DNA from: Uranotaenia lowii
Taxonomy: Eukaryota; Arthropoda; Insecta; Diptera; Culicidae
Assembly (NCBI RefSeq): GCF_029784155.1
Contig: NC_073693.1
Location: 289,078,875-289,142,874 of the forward strand
DNA: 64,000 nucleotides
Direction: 5' to 3'
In this document: piece by piece, positions 25,150 through 36,401 of the stretch
Position numbering within the stretch: the stretch's first letter is position 1
Layout of the letters: every line of letters starts with the position of its first letter
Notes under the pieces: model-generated
What the model was told of the DNA's origin: nothing
The model's database searches: none
Seen by the model: only the letters and a program-made list of their open reading frames with translations
Program-made: the position numbers and the translations under genes

Positions 25150-25775
25150 AAGCACGCTTCAATTTAGTTTTGTTTCGTGAAACGAAGCTTAAATCTTACT
25201 CAGTCTTAAAATAGTAAATGATTTTTTTTACTGTGCTCTTATGTAAACCCGCATTTTGGCCAACCAACGGCTAAAACGTTCTACTCTAAGTGTCACTCAG
25301 CTTGTTGGACAACATTTCATGACAAAGTGCAGCAATAGATCGACACGGTTGGTCGGAAGAGAAAATGGAAGCCAGGGTGGAGGAACACTATTTTGTAGAT
25401 AACGTTACAACTCAGTGACACGCATCCTAGCCTCAATTTTGGGGGAAGGTTCATCTTACCCGACTAGAACGAGATGTCGATTCAATGACTAATCAATCAC
25501 CACCCTCAAGCGATCATGCTGTTTGTGTCACCGGTTGATGTACTGAGCGCAATAAGGGACAACTGAGTGCAATTCGAACGGCTGAAGTTAGAAGATCACT
25601 CTATGGAGCCACCATTTTAAAGTAAGGCTAGTTGATTAAGTTGTTTTGAAAGAACTCCCAAACTTTGATTTCAAATGGAAAATTATTGATAAAATGGAAT
25701 AAATATAGGAAACAACTATCCTTTTCACTTAATACCAACACCATTATCCAATTTTCCCTATAAATAAAAGTATTT
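25150..25775. other. Unassigned, mostly less AT-rich sequence
   Basis: 25.25-25.64 kb is compositionally balanced and shows no match to other parts of the window. Frames are short and interrupted. It lies upstream (in minus-strand terms) of the candidate exon and could be intron or upstream region of the same unit. Confidence 0.35.
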
Positions 25776-25779
25776 TGAA

Positions 25780-25870
25780 ACCAAAGCCATTCGGGACCTC
25801 ACCAAAATCAGGAGGTATCGAACCCTCCAAGCGAGCAACCTTATCACTACAAACCAATCGAAATTGAATT
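25780..25870 (-). repeat. Possible tRNA-like SINE head
   Basis: On the minus strand a B-box-like GGTTCGATACC (25824-25814) is preceded by GTAGTGATAAGGTTGC, which weakly resembles an A box. No cloverleaf is convincing and no second copy is seen here. Confidence 0.3.
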
Positions 25871-26142
25871 GAGATACAGAGATCTGAAGCTACAGGAGGT
25901 ATTAAATCTACATATTTGGTACATTTCGTGTTGGGAATGTTTACCTCACCAGTGAGCAAAAATGATTGGTAGTGGTGCTGCTGCTGCTGTCTGCAAAAGA
26001 AGAAACTATCAAAACAGCAACAGCATCGTATTGAATGAACTTGATTCTGTGAAGGGAACAAAAATTTGATTAACTGATCCGAAAATGGATTGGATACATG
26101 TTTTGATGTCTAGGACAGAAAGGTATTGGATGCGTCTTAGAA

Positions 26143-26594
26143 TAAGGTTGCCAGAATTTTTCCAGCACGTATCCGGGCAAGACAAACCGGGCAATTTTTA
26201 TATAAAAAACCTGGCAAAATCCGGGCATTCGATTTCAAATTGATGACCATAAATCCGGGCAATATCCGGGCAAATTTTGTCAAAACTCAGAAACTCCTCA
26301 ACAAACATAAAAAAAAATTTAAAAAATAAATTTTTCATCAAAACTTATCGATAGATTTTGAACCGTATTTTAGGCTTCCAAAAAACCTTTCATGATTATT
26401 TTTATAAAACTTGTTCAAAAAATTTAGTTTTGGAGGTGTTTGTTGTTTTTTTTTGTTTAATTTGCCAAATAAGGTGAATGAATCCGGGCATTTTTCTATG
26501 AAATCCGGGCAAGCGGACCGGGCCGGACTGTTCTCAAATTTAGTATTAAAAATTCGGACAAACCCAGATAAAATCGGGCAATCTGGCAACCTTA
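26143..26594. mobile_element. hAT-type MITE with perfect 8-bp target duplication
   Basis: Terminal inverted repeats TAAGGTTGCCAGA (26143) and its inverse TCTGGCAACCTTA (to 26594) enclose 452 bp. The element is flanked by TCTTAGAA on both sides (26135-26142 and 26595-26602). An 8-bp duplication with this tip is typical of the hAT superfamily. The interior carries many CCGGGCAA motifs near both ends. Homologous copies occur at 21735-22003 and 50091-51831, and related segments at 30.3-30.9 kb. Confidence 0.85.
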
Positions 26595-26602
26595 TCTTAG
26601 AA

Positions 26603-27516
26603 GCTTTAAAAAAGTTAATATTGATGAACAAAGCTTAAGTCTGATAGTTTTGCAAACATTAAGAAGAATTATAAAGATGTACTCAGAGTTAAACTAAGCG
26701 AATCAATTTTAGGATTTTTACGTTAGAAACATTTAAGAACGGAAAAAGATAAAGAATTGCTCAAAGCGTTACTAAGTGCAACATTTTTATAAATTAGAAA
26801 TTTGAAAAATTACAATTTACCTTATTGAAAGCTTGATTTTGGTCACTCTTTTAAGTTGTTAATTACAAGTTTTGATACGAAAGAAGAAATCGAACCTTCA
26901 AAACTTTACACATTATTTATACCTCAACAATGACGAAAATTTCAGTGAATATTTCAGTGAATTTTTGGAAAAGATTAATCACCGTAATGTATGTTTGATT
27001 CTTAATTTATCGGCTTTATTGGTGAAAAACGATATCCTTTCAAGTAGGGACATCTTTATTTTTTAGAAGAATTATCATCACGTATAAAATATTGCCCGTG
27101 CTGAACAAAAAATTCTATAAAATATAAAAATTCTGAAATATTCACTGAAATCTATCGGTCTTATCGATGAAAAGTCATTTCTTTTTAGCTAGAACCTCTC
27201 AAGATTCTGGAATTTTCTAGAGGGATCGAAAGTTAGAAGAAATGAAAGATGGTGAAACTGGGCGGGTAAAATTTTATTTAGAAGCAATATCATCATACAC
27301 AAAATTTTGTCTGAATCATCCTATGCTTGAAACATTTCATTTCAAGACACAATATGAAATTCCAGAATTGAAACTAATTTTATAATTTCAATTTCTATTT
27401 GCAGTTCAATCAAGGTTCATTGAATCAACCTTTTGTATTTAAACTCTTAACTTGACATTCAAAAACGCTACCTCGTCTTAAGAATGGGATTTTAATAAGA
27501 AATGTAAATAAATAAC
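26603..27516. other. AT-rich stretch without genes
   Basis: Only AT-rich sequence with short frames is seen. Confidence 0.5.
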
Positions 27517-27691
27517 ATTTTCGTAGATGACGGAAAGAATTAAAGAAACATAAGCTATCAAAGAACGAAAGAACATAAGCCGTAAATATCATGAATTTTT
27601 CGAAAAAGATACAACGGCTCACCGACAGGACTTGAACCTGCAATCTCCGCTTCAGTACAACGGCGCGTTAGCCAATTCCACCACGGTGAAC
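27517..27691 (-). mobile_element. tRNA-derived SINE, family B, copy 1
   Basis: A 75-nt tRNA-like head (27617-27691, minus strand) folds plausibly: a 7-bp acceptor TTCACCG/CGGTGAG, a short D stem, an anticodon stem CCGTT/AGCGG with loop GTACTGA, and a T arm GCAGG/CCTGT with GGTTCAAGTCC as B box. The anticodon position would read ACT, which does not correspond to a normal tRNA, so it is a SINE head and not a tRNA gene. A tail of about 100 bp follows (TTTTTCGAAAAATTCATGAT and onward). Confidence 0.6.
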
Positions 27692-27997
27692 GTGATGAAA
27701 CCGGCGAACCCGAGCAATCGAGCTCTGCCGATCAACTGGTGGACCTTCTATCGAAAAACACAATGTATATCCCGCATGTGATCTTTCCCGCTATTGATAT
27801 CTCTTGTTTCTCTAACCCCACCCATCGACTCGGGATTTAAGCCGAGCGAGCACATGGTCGATTGCTTCGGGTTTGCCGCAACTTACGGTCAGATGTAGTA
27901 GCAAATCAGTGCTGCTCAAGGTTCCGAGCAGACCAGTTACACAGGTCCACCAGTTGATCGGCAGAGCTCGATTGCTCGGGTTCGCCGGTTTCATCAC

Positions 27998-28173
27998 GTT
28001 CACCGTGGTGGAATTGGCTAACGCGCCGTTGTACTGAAGCGGAGATTGCAGGTTCAAGTCCTGTCGGTGAGCCGTTGTATCTTTTTCGAAAAATTCATGA
28101 TATTTATGGCTTATGTTCTTTCGTTCTTTGATAGCTTATGTTTCTTTAATTCTTTCCGTCATCTACGAAAATG
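27998..28173 (+). mobile_element. tRNA-derived SINE, family B, copy 2
   Basis: This is the plus-strand twin of copy 1 inside the right arm of the inverted repeat. The tRNA-like head is at 27998-28072 and the tail runs to about 28173, followed by a stretch (to about 28220) that is the reverse complement of 31628-31695. Confidence 0.6.
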
Positions 28174-28239
28174 TGATTATTTTCAGGTACAAAGATGTAC
28201 CAAACGATTTCATAACATCAGTATTGATAAATAAATAAG

Positions 28240-30283
28240 TAAAGAGTTAGTTGTTGGGTTGGAGTTTATTGTTTCTTTAAACTCTCAACATCCCATTCAA
28301 AAAGGTTTTGAAAATAACACAAAGCCACAAATTTGACATTATTCTGAGTTGCAAATTATTAAAAGCTGATTTAGACTAATTGAGTGCCCTGAATCTAAAC
28401 ATGCAAATTTTCTGTCAGCTTTTGTTATTGAAATAACTTTTGAAAAATTGGTTAAAATCATTTAAGAAATTTCTGTATTTTAAAACTAAAATTAAACAAA
28501 AAAAATTTCATTTAAATAAATTTTTTAAATCAATTATTAACTTTCCTCAAGACTTCAAGTGATTCTGAGTTTTGCGAAAAAGGTTTTTAAAGTTTTTTAC
28601 GGGTTTTGATATAGTGTACTTTTTCCCATTTAACGATTTTTTAAAGAAATTTTAAATTTAGATAATTTTTAAAGCAATCGTTCTGCAAATTTCAGCAAAT
28701 AAATTATATGAAATCCTGTTTTTTTAGTTTCTTCATTAATGTTAAAAATACTTGAAACATATTTTTTCCAAATTTGTAAAAACTATTGAATTTCTGCTGT
28801 TTCATATGATGCATCATCACTAAAGGTGTAATAAACAAATTCAGGAAAAGGATTTTTTCTAAAATCTATATTTGGTAGTTATTTAATTACCAATGTTTAA
28901 TAACGCTTAAAACTTACACATTTTAAAACTTTTTCAAATTTTATATCACTAAAATTAAAATTGATAGACCAAATTTGACACAAGGATTCGTTGCTAAAAT
29001 CTACCAAATCAATTTTTGAAACACTGACATTAGACGTCCTAATTAGAAATATTTCTTTAAATCAAATCTTTAAAGCTTGAAATTGCAAAGTTGAAAACCT
29101 GCGATTGAAAATTAAAAAACTATTATTTTATTTCTTTTAAAGTGAATCGTGTTTTTTTAATCGATCATGATTTTTGAAAAAAAAAACTTAAAAAAAATCG
29201 AAAAATGATACAAAGTAGCAACTTTAAGCTAAATTTGTATTTGCTTTGTGCTTTTAATGTTCATAACAAAACTTAGAATTCCTTATTTTTATTTTTTTTT
29301 TATCAATTTGTTATTGAATATTCGTCACAGGACATGCACTTTGTCAGTCTAATTGAGCATGATTTATTATAAATATATTAAGATGTTTTTTAAACCCCAA
29401 AACTGAACTTTTTCCTTCTCTTATTTTGATAACGGGAAGATTTTTTGTAGGGAAAAAGTTTATATCCTCACTTTGATCACTGGCACTCTTGGGTTAATAT
29501 TCTTCTTTTTAATAAATTAAATTCAATCATGAACTACATCATTATCAACACATTTCTATTCGTGATTTTTTTTTCAAATTCTAAAAGCTACAGAGGAAAT
29601 TTTGCCATCAACCCTTCTTTTGAAAATAAAGAGAAAAAATGTAAATAAAGATGAATAGTGAATAAGAATTATTGTCATTTCTCTTACAAATTTTTATCAT
29701 TGTTATTTTTTTTACCTGATCTAACATGTATTTATGAAATCTGATTTTTTTTTTAAATCTGTGTTTCGAAAATTTATTCCAAGCTCTACAACCATACTGC
29801 TTAAAATTTATTTTTAAGTAAATTTCTAGTTCAAAATAAAGAACTTCATTTAAAAAATATCAATAACTTACCGCAAATTGAATTTATATAAAACTTTCAT
29901 TATGATTTGTGTTGAAATTTTTCATTTATTTTATCAGAATTTTTTTTACTATTTTAGTCTGTTTGATAATCATGAGCAAGAAATTGGTGTAGGAAACCAA
30001 TTTCTTATTAATTGCGTTTTTTTTGGTATTGTTATTATTTTTTAACGAAATTTGAATTTCAAAAATTCCCCCCATGAACTAGACCTTGGCACGGGCCTGC
30101 CCAGATTTGATTAAAACTTTCCCGCCCGGAATAATTTGCAAAATTTATTCAAATATTCCAAATTTTAATGAAGTATTCAAGACTATTTTATGTGCTTCGA
30201 CAAAAAAAAAACGAAGTTTTAAGAGAATTTCTCGCAAATCCTTGTACCTTTCTTGATTTTGTTTGAAAAATGGATGGATTTTA
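28240..30283. other. AT-rich stretch without genes
   Basis: About 2 kb of strongly AT-rich sequence with long T and A runs. No coding frame, repeat boundary or tRNA-like element is recognised. Confidence 0.5.
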
Positions 30284-30893
30284 CTCTGTTGTCTTTTTGG
30301 ATAAAACCCGGTTTTTGTATTTTTAAATCAATGTCCAGTTTCTGCCAGGTTTTATTTTTTTCAAATCAGCCGGAGTTGCCCGAAAACGTGCTGGAAAATT
30401 CAGAATTCCCAAGTAGGATAATCACAACTTTTCTGGCACCACTCGCACTCAATTCCCTCAGACGAGGACGCATTCAGAAACCAGATCTACTTTAACCGAT
30501 ATTAATCACATAACAAGAAATCGGGAGACACTAATAGCGCTATCTTGCGACATAAATAAGAGTATTACATTGTCATTTTTTTTTTTCAGAGATTTGTCAG
30601 AGGTGCCAAGTGTCCCGATTTTCAATAATTTGTCCCAATTTTCTGTTTATTTTTTTTAAATTTCGTTTTTTAAGCCTCTTGGGTTGCGTCCTCGTCTGAG
30701 TGAATTGAGTGAGAGTGGTAACAGAAAAGTTGTGATTCTGCTACAAAGCATTCCACATATTTTCCAGCACGTATCCGGACCTGTCAATTCCGCCCGATTT
30801 TCTTATAAAATTGGGCAGAAACTGGACATAAAATTTAAAATATTCAAATACAAAAATCAGGCAATATCCGGACAAATCTGAGTAAAATTTATT
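30284..30893. repeat. Inverted repeat related to the hAT MITE family
   Basis: The left arm (30284-30472) and right arm (30685-30893) are diverged reverse complements. They share TGCGTCCTCGTCTGAG, GAATTGAGTG, AAAAGTTGTGATT, TTTCCAGCACG and GGCAGAAACTGGACAT. The inner parts match the left part of the 26.14-kb MITE (TTTTCCAGCACGTATCCGG). The 212-bp spacer holds a CAGAGGTGCCAAGTGTCCCG phrase that looks like another hAT tip without a partner. Confidence 0.65.
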
Positions 30894-31065
30894 CATTTTT
30901 CGAACAAAATAAAAAAAAACGATAGGATGTTGGAGAAATTCAATTGAAACTTAGTTTTTTCATCGAAGCACTTAAAATTATGTTTAATGCTTCTTAAATT
31001 TTTGAATTTTTAGATAAATTAAGTAAATTTACAAACCTTTCCATACATAAAACAGTCCGAGGCTT

Positions 31066-31190
31066 GTGCCTGTTTTAAGCTCAGTTGGCAAGTCAGTTGC
31101 TTCCTGAGCCAATGTCCGTGAGTTCGAGTCCAAGAGTAAAAGTTTATACTAAGTCGCGAATTCCATAAATATGGTAAAATGATCACATTT
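31066..31190 (+). mobile_element. tRNA-derived SINE, family A, copy 1
   Basis: The head contains TTAAGCTCAGTTGGCAAGTC (A-box region) and AGTTCGAGTCC (B box, 31121-31131). The body TAAGTCGCGAATTCCATAAA and following bases match the body of the copy at 43230-43391. The 3' end runs into the tail of the oppositely oriented family-B SINE. Confidence 0.6.
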
Positions 31191-31361
31191 TCATATGTGA
31201 TGAAAGAAATTAGAGAAACATGAACTATCAAAGAACGAAAGAACATAAGCCGTAAATATCATGAAAATTTCGAAAAAGATACAACGGCTCACCGACAGGA
31301 CTCGAACCTGCAATCTCCGCTTCGGTACAACGGCGCGTTAGCCAATTCCACCACGGTGAAC
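31178..31361 (-). mobile_element. tRNA-derived SINE, family B, copy 3
   Basis: The head occupies 31287-31361 on the minus strand, with a perfect B box GGTTCGAGTCC and anticodon loop GTACCGA. The tail runs down to about 31178. It points toward family-A copy 1 and their 3' parts meet near 31180. Confidence 0.6.
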
Positions 31362-31795
31362 GTGCTGGAACCGGCGAACACGAGCAATCGAGCTCTGCCG
31401 ATCAACTGCTGGACCTTCTATCGAAACACCATGTATATCCCGCATGTGATCTTTCCCTCTATTGATCTCTCTTGTTTCTCTAACCCCACCCATCGACTCG
31501 GGATTTTAGCCGAACGAGCACATGGTCGATTGCTTCGGGTTTGCCGCAACTTACGGTCAGATGAAGAAGCAATCAGTGCCGCTCAAGGTTCCGAGCAGAC
31601 CAGTTACACAGGGAGGTGTTGCTCTGTTGAAATCAATACTGATGTTATGAAATCGCTTGGTACATCTTTGTACCTGAAAATGATCACATTTTCATATGTG
31701 ATGAAAGAAATTAGAGAAACATGAACTATCAAAGAACGAAAGAACATAAGCCGTAAATATCATGAAAATTTCGAAAAAGATACAACGGCTCACCG
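31362..31795 (-). repeat. Unit between SINE copies, ending in a headless SINE-B tail
   Basis: 31362-31620 is collinear with 27692-27955 (phrases such as ATCCCGCATGTGATCTTTCC and ACCCCACCCATCGACTCGGG). 31680-31795 is an almost exact direct repeat of 31178-31293, that is, a SINE-B tail whose head is missing after CGGCTCACCGA. The frame at 31356-31724 is a product of this repeat and not a gene. Confidence 0.6.
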
Positions 31796-31851
31796 ATTTC
31801 ACTTTAATCGATACAAAAAAAACTAAAACAGTTTTTTTTTTTTGTAAATTC

Positions 31852-31857
31852 TTTATT
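31852..31857 (-). terminator. Poly(A) signal of the I-clade element
   Basis: AATAAA on the minus strand lies about 10 bases before the oligo(A) tail at the 3' border of the retrotransposon. Confidence 0.7.
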
Positions 31858-31981
31858 TGAAACGGCTCATACCTTTAGGCTTTAAGGAGCCAAACCCCTT
31901 TTTTTTACAATAGTTTGTTTACTTCTAGTTTACTTTTTTGAAGAAAAGAAAATAGATAGGGAAATATGAAAATAAAAAGAA

Positions 31982-33103
31982 TTATAGACGAAGATCAATA
32001 GCTTTGAGGAAAAGATATATTTCGAACATGTAGTCCAAGTCTATCACTGCCAGCACATCTCTCACTGGAACACAGGGTGGTTTTCCTCGGGCCCGAAGGG
32101 AGTCTATCAAATTCGTTCTAGCGACAAGATGGACCTCGCACGACCAAACAATATGCTCGATGTCGTGGTAACCTTGGCCGCAACTACACAAATTGCTGCC
32201 AGCAATATCAAAACGATAGAGTACCGCGTCTAAGGAACAATGATTGGACATGAGACGGGAAAATATACAAATAAAATCCCGACTCAAGTTCAATCTATTA
32301 AACCATGGTTTAAGGCTTACCTTTGGGATAATCGAGTGGAACCACCGACCCTTGTCATCCTCGTCCCATTTGCGCTGCCAGTTGACAAGAGAGTTTTTTC
32401 GAACTAAAAAGTAAAATTCGTTGAAGGCGATTTCACGCTGATACGTGTCGCCTTCCATCGCCCCCACCTTTGCCAGAGAGTCTGCCTTCTCATTACCCTC
32501 TATCGAGCAATGGGAGGGAACCCAGACAAAGGTGATGTAAAAGCGACGTTTTGATAAAGCACTCAAACTATCCCGTATCTTCTCGAAGAAGTATGGCGAG
32601 TGCTTTCCCGGTTTTATTGAGCGAATTGCTTGAACAGAACTCAGACTATCCGTTACAATAAAGTAGTGCCCAAATGGCCTTGAAGCGATACTGTCCAAAG
32701 CCCAATGAATTGCTGCTTACTCTGCTATATACACAGAGCATGGTGACTCGAGGCTGTAAAGGGCGCTCGATATTTCGTTGAACTCTCCAAATCCTGTTGA
32801 TTCCTCTATAAGTGATCCATCAGTAAAGTACATTTTATCAGCATCGACGTGTCTATATTTAGCTTCGAAAATTCTTGGAATCAGAAGTGGACGATGCGGA
32901 TCCGGGATTCCACGAATTTCCTGCTGCATAGACAAATCAAACTGGACAGAAGAATTATCGTAGTCTGGGCTACAAACACGAGCGGGAGAATACGAAGAAG
33001 GGTTTACCTGCATTGACATGAGGACATGGTATATAGACATAAATCTTGTATGAAAATTTTGCTCAAGTAACCTTTCAAAATTAACGATCACCAATGGGTT
33101 CAT
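31982..33103 (-). pseudogene. I-clade ORF2, RNase H domain and C-terminal zinc motif
   Basis: Two frame pieces (33103-32717 and 32716-31982) make the C-terminal part of ORF2. RNase H signatures are visible: KMYFTDGSL (first Asp), VYIAE (Glu), IVTDSLSSVQAI (Asp) and GNEKADSLAKVG (last Asp). Then follow SLKPWFNRLNLSRDF and a terminal motif CSCGQGYHDIEHIVWSC. A single in-frame stop (TAA, 32719-32717) sits directly after the catalytic Glu, in a place where relatives have a hydrophobic residue, so it is probably one point mutation. The real stop is at 31982. The domain would remove the RNA strand during retrotransposition; this copy is inactive because of the stop. Confidence 0.85.
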
Positions 33104-33552
33104 GACCTCACACCTGATGAGGAACCGAGTATTCCAGCCAAAACTTCGAGACTCATGTTATGCATACAGCCCAAAGCGATGCGGAGACAACGATATTGGA
33201 TACGCTCGAGTTTGATGAGGTGAGTTTTGGCAGCTGACTGGAAACAGAAGCTACCATATACTATCACTGAGAGAATAGTTGTTCGATACAATTTTAAAAG
33301 ATCTTCTGGATGGGCTCCCCACCAGGTGCCAGTGATTGATCGGAGAAAATTGATTCTTTGTTGGCATTTTCCTTTCAGATACTCAATGTGGGCTCTCCAG
33401 GTACACTTGGAATCAAACCAAACCCCAAGATACTTGAAACACCTCGATTGAGTGATCGTTCTGCCCAGGAGTTGAAGCTTAGGTTGAGCAGGTCTATGTT
33501 TCTTAGAGAAAACAACCATCTCCGTTTTCTGAGGGGAAAACTCAATCCCAAG
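33100..33552 (-). pseudogene. I-clade ORF2, RT thumb region after the hAT insertion
   Basis: This piece continues the reverse transcriptase downstream of the hAT insertion: a GIEFSPQKTEMVVFSKK-like start, then FKYLGVWFDSKCTW, GTWWGAHPEDLLKLYRTT and RIQYRCLRIALGCM. Its frame is lost after MSLEVLAGILG near 33125, where several residues expected in the family are missing and the next frame begins (RCEVMNPLVIVNFE). That marks a small deletion or frameshift. Confidence 0.85.
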
Positions 33553-33976
33553 CAGGGCTTGAGGCGATCCCTTTTTTCACCAGCAGTCAACACACTGGCT
33601 CAGTCAATTGCATACATTCCACTTTGTGCGGTCCTTCGCAAGCCATTCGTTTCCAACCCAACTGGGAGAATTCGTGACGCATTCGTTCTTCCATTTCTCT
33701 AAGAAATCCTCTCTCGTTCAAATCGTCCTGCTTTGCTCAAACTCCCATTCATGCTTCAACCGTCCACGGTCATTTTGCAGTCAAACGACTGCGAAAAAAA
33801 CATTCACCTCGGCAGTCAAACCGCAGTCACTGAGTAGGTAGAAGTGAATATGCTTATTCGGTGCGAGTTCTATAGTGGAGAAGCAGTTCTGTTCGGACTG
33901 CGAGTGACTTCTACATTTTATGATTAAAATTTAAAAAAATTGTCATTTTAATTTTAAGTTTGTTTCTTACTTTTTA

Positions 33977-34565
33977 TAGGGGGGAGTGGGGTAACGTGGG
34001 CCATGTGTTAATATTTCAGGTGTGTGTGTTGTGATAAAAATTTAAATCCAACTGTCATTGTCGTTGCTTTGCGTACGCATATTTTTCTATATGTTGTTTT
34101 TGATTTAAATACGCATCATATGCATCATATGCTTATTTTATTTTTATGATCTTAGTTTTGTCATTTTTTTCACGTGAAATGTTGCCAAAACGATCGCGTG
34201 CTAGGTTTTTAAGTTTTTTCGATCATACGCAACTCTCTTTTTTAATTCATAATCTGAAATTGCTTTAAAATAACTAAATGAATTATGGAACGCACAGGTT
34301 TGGGTTACCTGATAAACTTTGTATGTTATTTGGACAATTAGGATTTAGTGGCCCACAATTCCCCATCGTTTTTCAAAATCCAGGAAATACAGCTCTTTTA
34401 AAATCAGTCAGAACTTGCTGAAAACAACCTTTTAAAAAATAAAAAATAAATGATACCTTGACAATGTAGAAAACCATACCATTTTTTATTTTCATTTTAT
34501 CTTTTATAATAAAAAAAGTTATGGAACAAAGAAAAAAGTGACCCATGATTCCCCACTCCCCCATA
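33977..34565. mobile_element. MITE with TAGGGG-type termini, copy 2 (nested in hAT)
   Basis: The left end TATAGGGGGGAGTGGGGTAA and the right end (reverse complement ATATGGGGGAGTGGGGAATC) form inverted repeats around about 589 bp. It is homologous throughout to the copy at 6462-7257 but lacks about 200 bp of its middle. It lies inside the hAT element, so it inserted third in the order retrotransposon, hAT, MITE. Confidence 0.75.
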
Positions 34566-34859
34566 TTTAAAAGGTTTCAATATTTTTCAGTGTAAAATTT
34601 TCTATTCTTTAAAAATCAGTTCTCTATAAAGCGTCCGAAGACATGATTTTGGTGCAATGCATTATGTAAATCACAGTGAATTATTTTTGGATCTATATTT
34701 AATGGAATTGCTGTTTTGAGTCTTTGGCAATGGTTATTAGACCGCTGCAAGCTTTGTATAAAAATTTCCAATTTTTAAATTTTTACACCTCCCATAACCT
34801 TTTTTGGTTGTTTTTGCTATCAGAAATAGCAATAAATTTTTTGGAAGCGATCCATCCTG

Positions 34860-35496
34860 TCCTGAATAAGTGCAACGGGTTTTAATTTAGTATGGAAATA
34901 TGGAAACAAAAAATTTCATTAAAAAATCTCCAGAAATGTACTGAAAGTTTCTAAAATATAACTTTGGATGAAAAATATTCCTTGATTCTAGTAGTACAAT
35001 TCATGTGAACAAAGCATAAACGTAACTTGTACCCCAGTAAAGATATTCAATGTTATACAACTTTTTGAACTGCTTAATTGAAAGCTGTGTAGGATGAGAA
35101 TAAAAATTCTCAAAAAATTGCTTTGCAATAGCCAGAATTTTTAATGATTTTTATAACCTTTGCAAAAACATTTTATGAAATTATGAAAAGCTCTAGCAAG
35201 TCTGCCCTTTTTAAATACTTTTCAATGGATTCAGTTTTTTTTTATTTTGAAATGTTTATAACCTTTTTCATGAAATGCTTAGCTGCTTGTCATGTTAGCA
35301 AAAAATGAAGCTTAAGAATAGTCAAACCAAAAACTAAAGACCGACTTTATTTCAAGCTTATTTGAATTTTCTGGACGATTTGGATGTGAGTAGTTAATCA
35401 AGCTTATTTGAATTTTCTGGACGATTTTATGTGCAATTTTTTTTTCTTACATACAAATTTCCATACAAAATTGAAACGCGTTGCGCTTATTCAGGA
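34860..35496. mobile_element. Second MITE nested in the hAT element, 39-bp terminal repeats
   Basis: The ends TCCTGAATAAGTGCAACGGG (34860) and, inverted, TCCTGAATAAGCGCAACGCG (to 35496) continue for about 39 bp with four mismatches, reaching GTATGGAAAT. The interior has no coding capacity. The target duplication is not clear. Confidence 0.7.
35351..35427. repeat. Two-copy direct repeat, 46-bp period
   Basis: TCAAGCTTATTTGAATTTTC followed by TGGACGATTT occurs twice, 46 bases apart, inside the nested MITE. Confidence 0.85.
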
Positions 35497-36401
35497 ATCA
35501 ACCAAATTATCACAAATTTTGCACTGATGCTTGGTGGCCAAAAAGGCATAGTGGTTATATTTTAACTTCACTTCCAGAAATGCATAATCAAGACATAAAG
35601 CTTTAAAAGTTTTGAATGTACGATTACTAATACTGTATTTGTTTTCTCCACTCGTGGAGTGTTCCACCATACCCGATAAAAACAAACACAAATCCTCACC
35701 AGTGTATTGCTACCTCGCTCACTCACACGCTCTCTCGCAACACTGGCAAAATTATCGGTGGGCCACCGTCCGTAAGCAGAACTCCGACAGGTCAAAACCA
35801 GTGCAACACCGTCCGAATAAACAAACAGTTTGACAGCACCTAGTGGTGCACCAGTGCAACACTAGTGCAACACTCGGCATAAACAAATACGGTATAAGAA
35901 ATGTGCTATCAGCATCTCATTTCTAAAAGAACTAAGCTTTAGTTTATGCAAAGAATGATCATGTTTAAAATTAACAAATCGCTTGTGCTAGAGTGGCTTT
36001 AATTACTTCAGCATTTTTTCCAAATGTGATGCAAACTTTCCACCCAACCCAACCAACACATTCCATACGCTCTACCTTGTTGGTTGGTAGGGGCTAGCGG
36101 CACGAGCCACGACCGGAGAGAAAAAATGAGAGCGAAAAATGTCCTATACCTTGGCAGAATCGCAGTCCCGCTTCCATTCGTTCAAACTCTCTGTTTGCAA
36201 CCTTCGGTATGAATGAGGAGCGGTGGAATGAAGGACTGAAAAAATTATCTCTCGTAAAGCTGCGGCAGCGGATACCATACAAGCAGTCAAGAAACGGCAG
36301 AATGACTGCGGCCGTTTCGCATTCAACTGAATGCTTATGACTGTGAAAGTCAATCGGCGCACATTCGTTCGTTCACGCAGTCACAGTCAGAATGCGATCC
36401 C

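Larger units (their letters stand above)
27517..28173. repeat. Nearly perfect inverted repeat, about 229-bp arms
   Basis: Arms at 27517-27745 and 27944-28173 are reverse complements with about one visible mismatch, separated by 198 bp. Each arm carries the same tRNA-like SINE head and tail. The spacer is collinear with 31428-31610, where the same unit occurs without the second arm. The high identity implies a recent inverted duplication or gene-conversion event. Confidence 0.9.

Noticed and set aside
27617..27691. tRNA gene (also 27998-28072 and 31287-31361)
   Set aside because: The cloverleaf is plausible, but the anticodon (ACT or ACC) does not fit a normal tRNA, and every copy carries the same non-tRNA tail, so these are SINE heads.
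30598..30620. CAGAGGTGCCAAG as a hAT tip
   Set aside because: No inverted partner or 8-bp duplication could be found nearby.
31356..31724. 122-codon frame
   Set aside because: The same sequence occurs with stops and shifts at 27.7-27.95 kb; it is repeat sequence.
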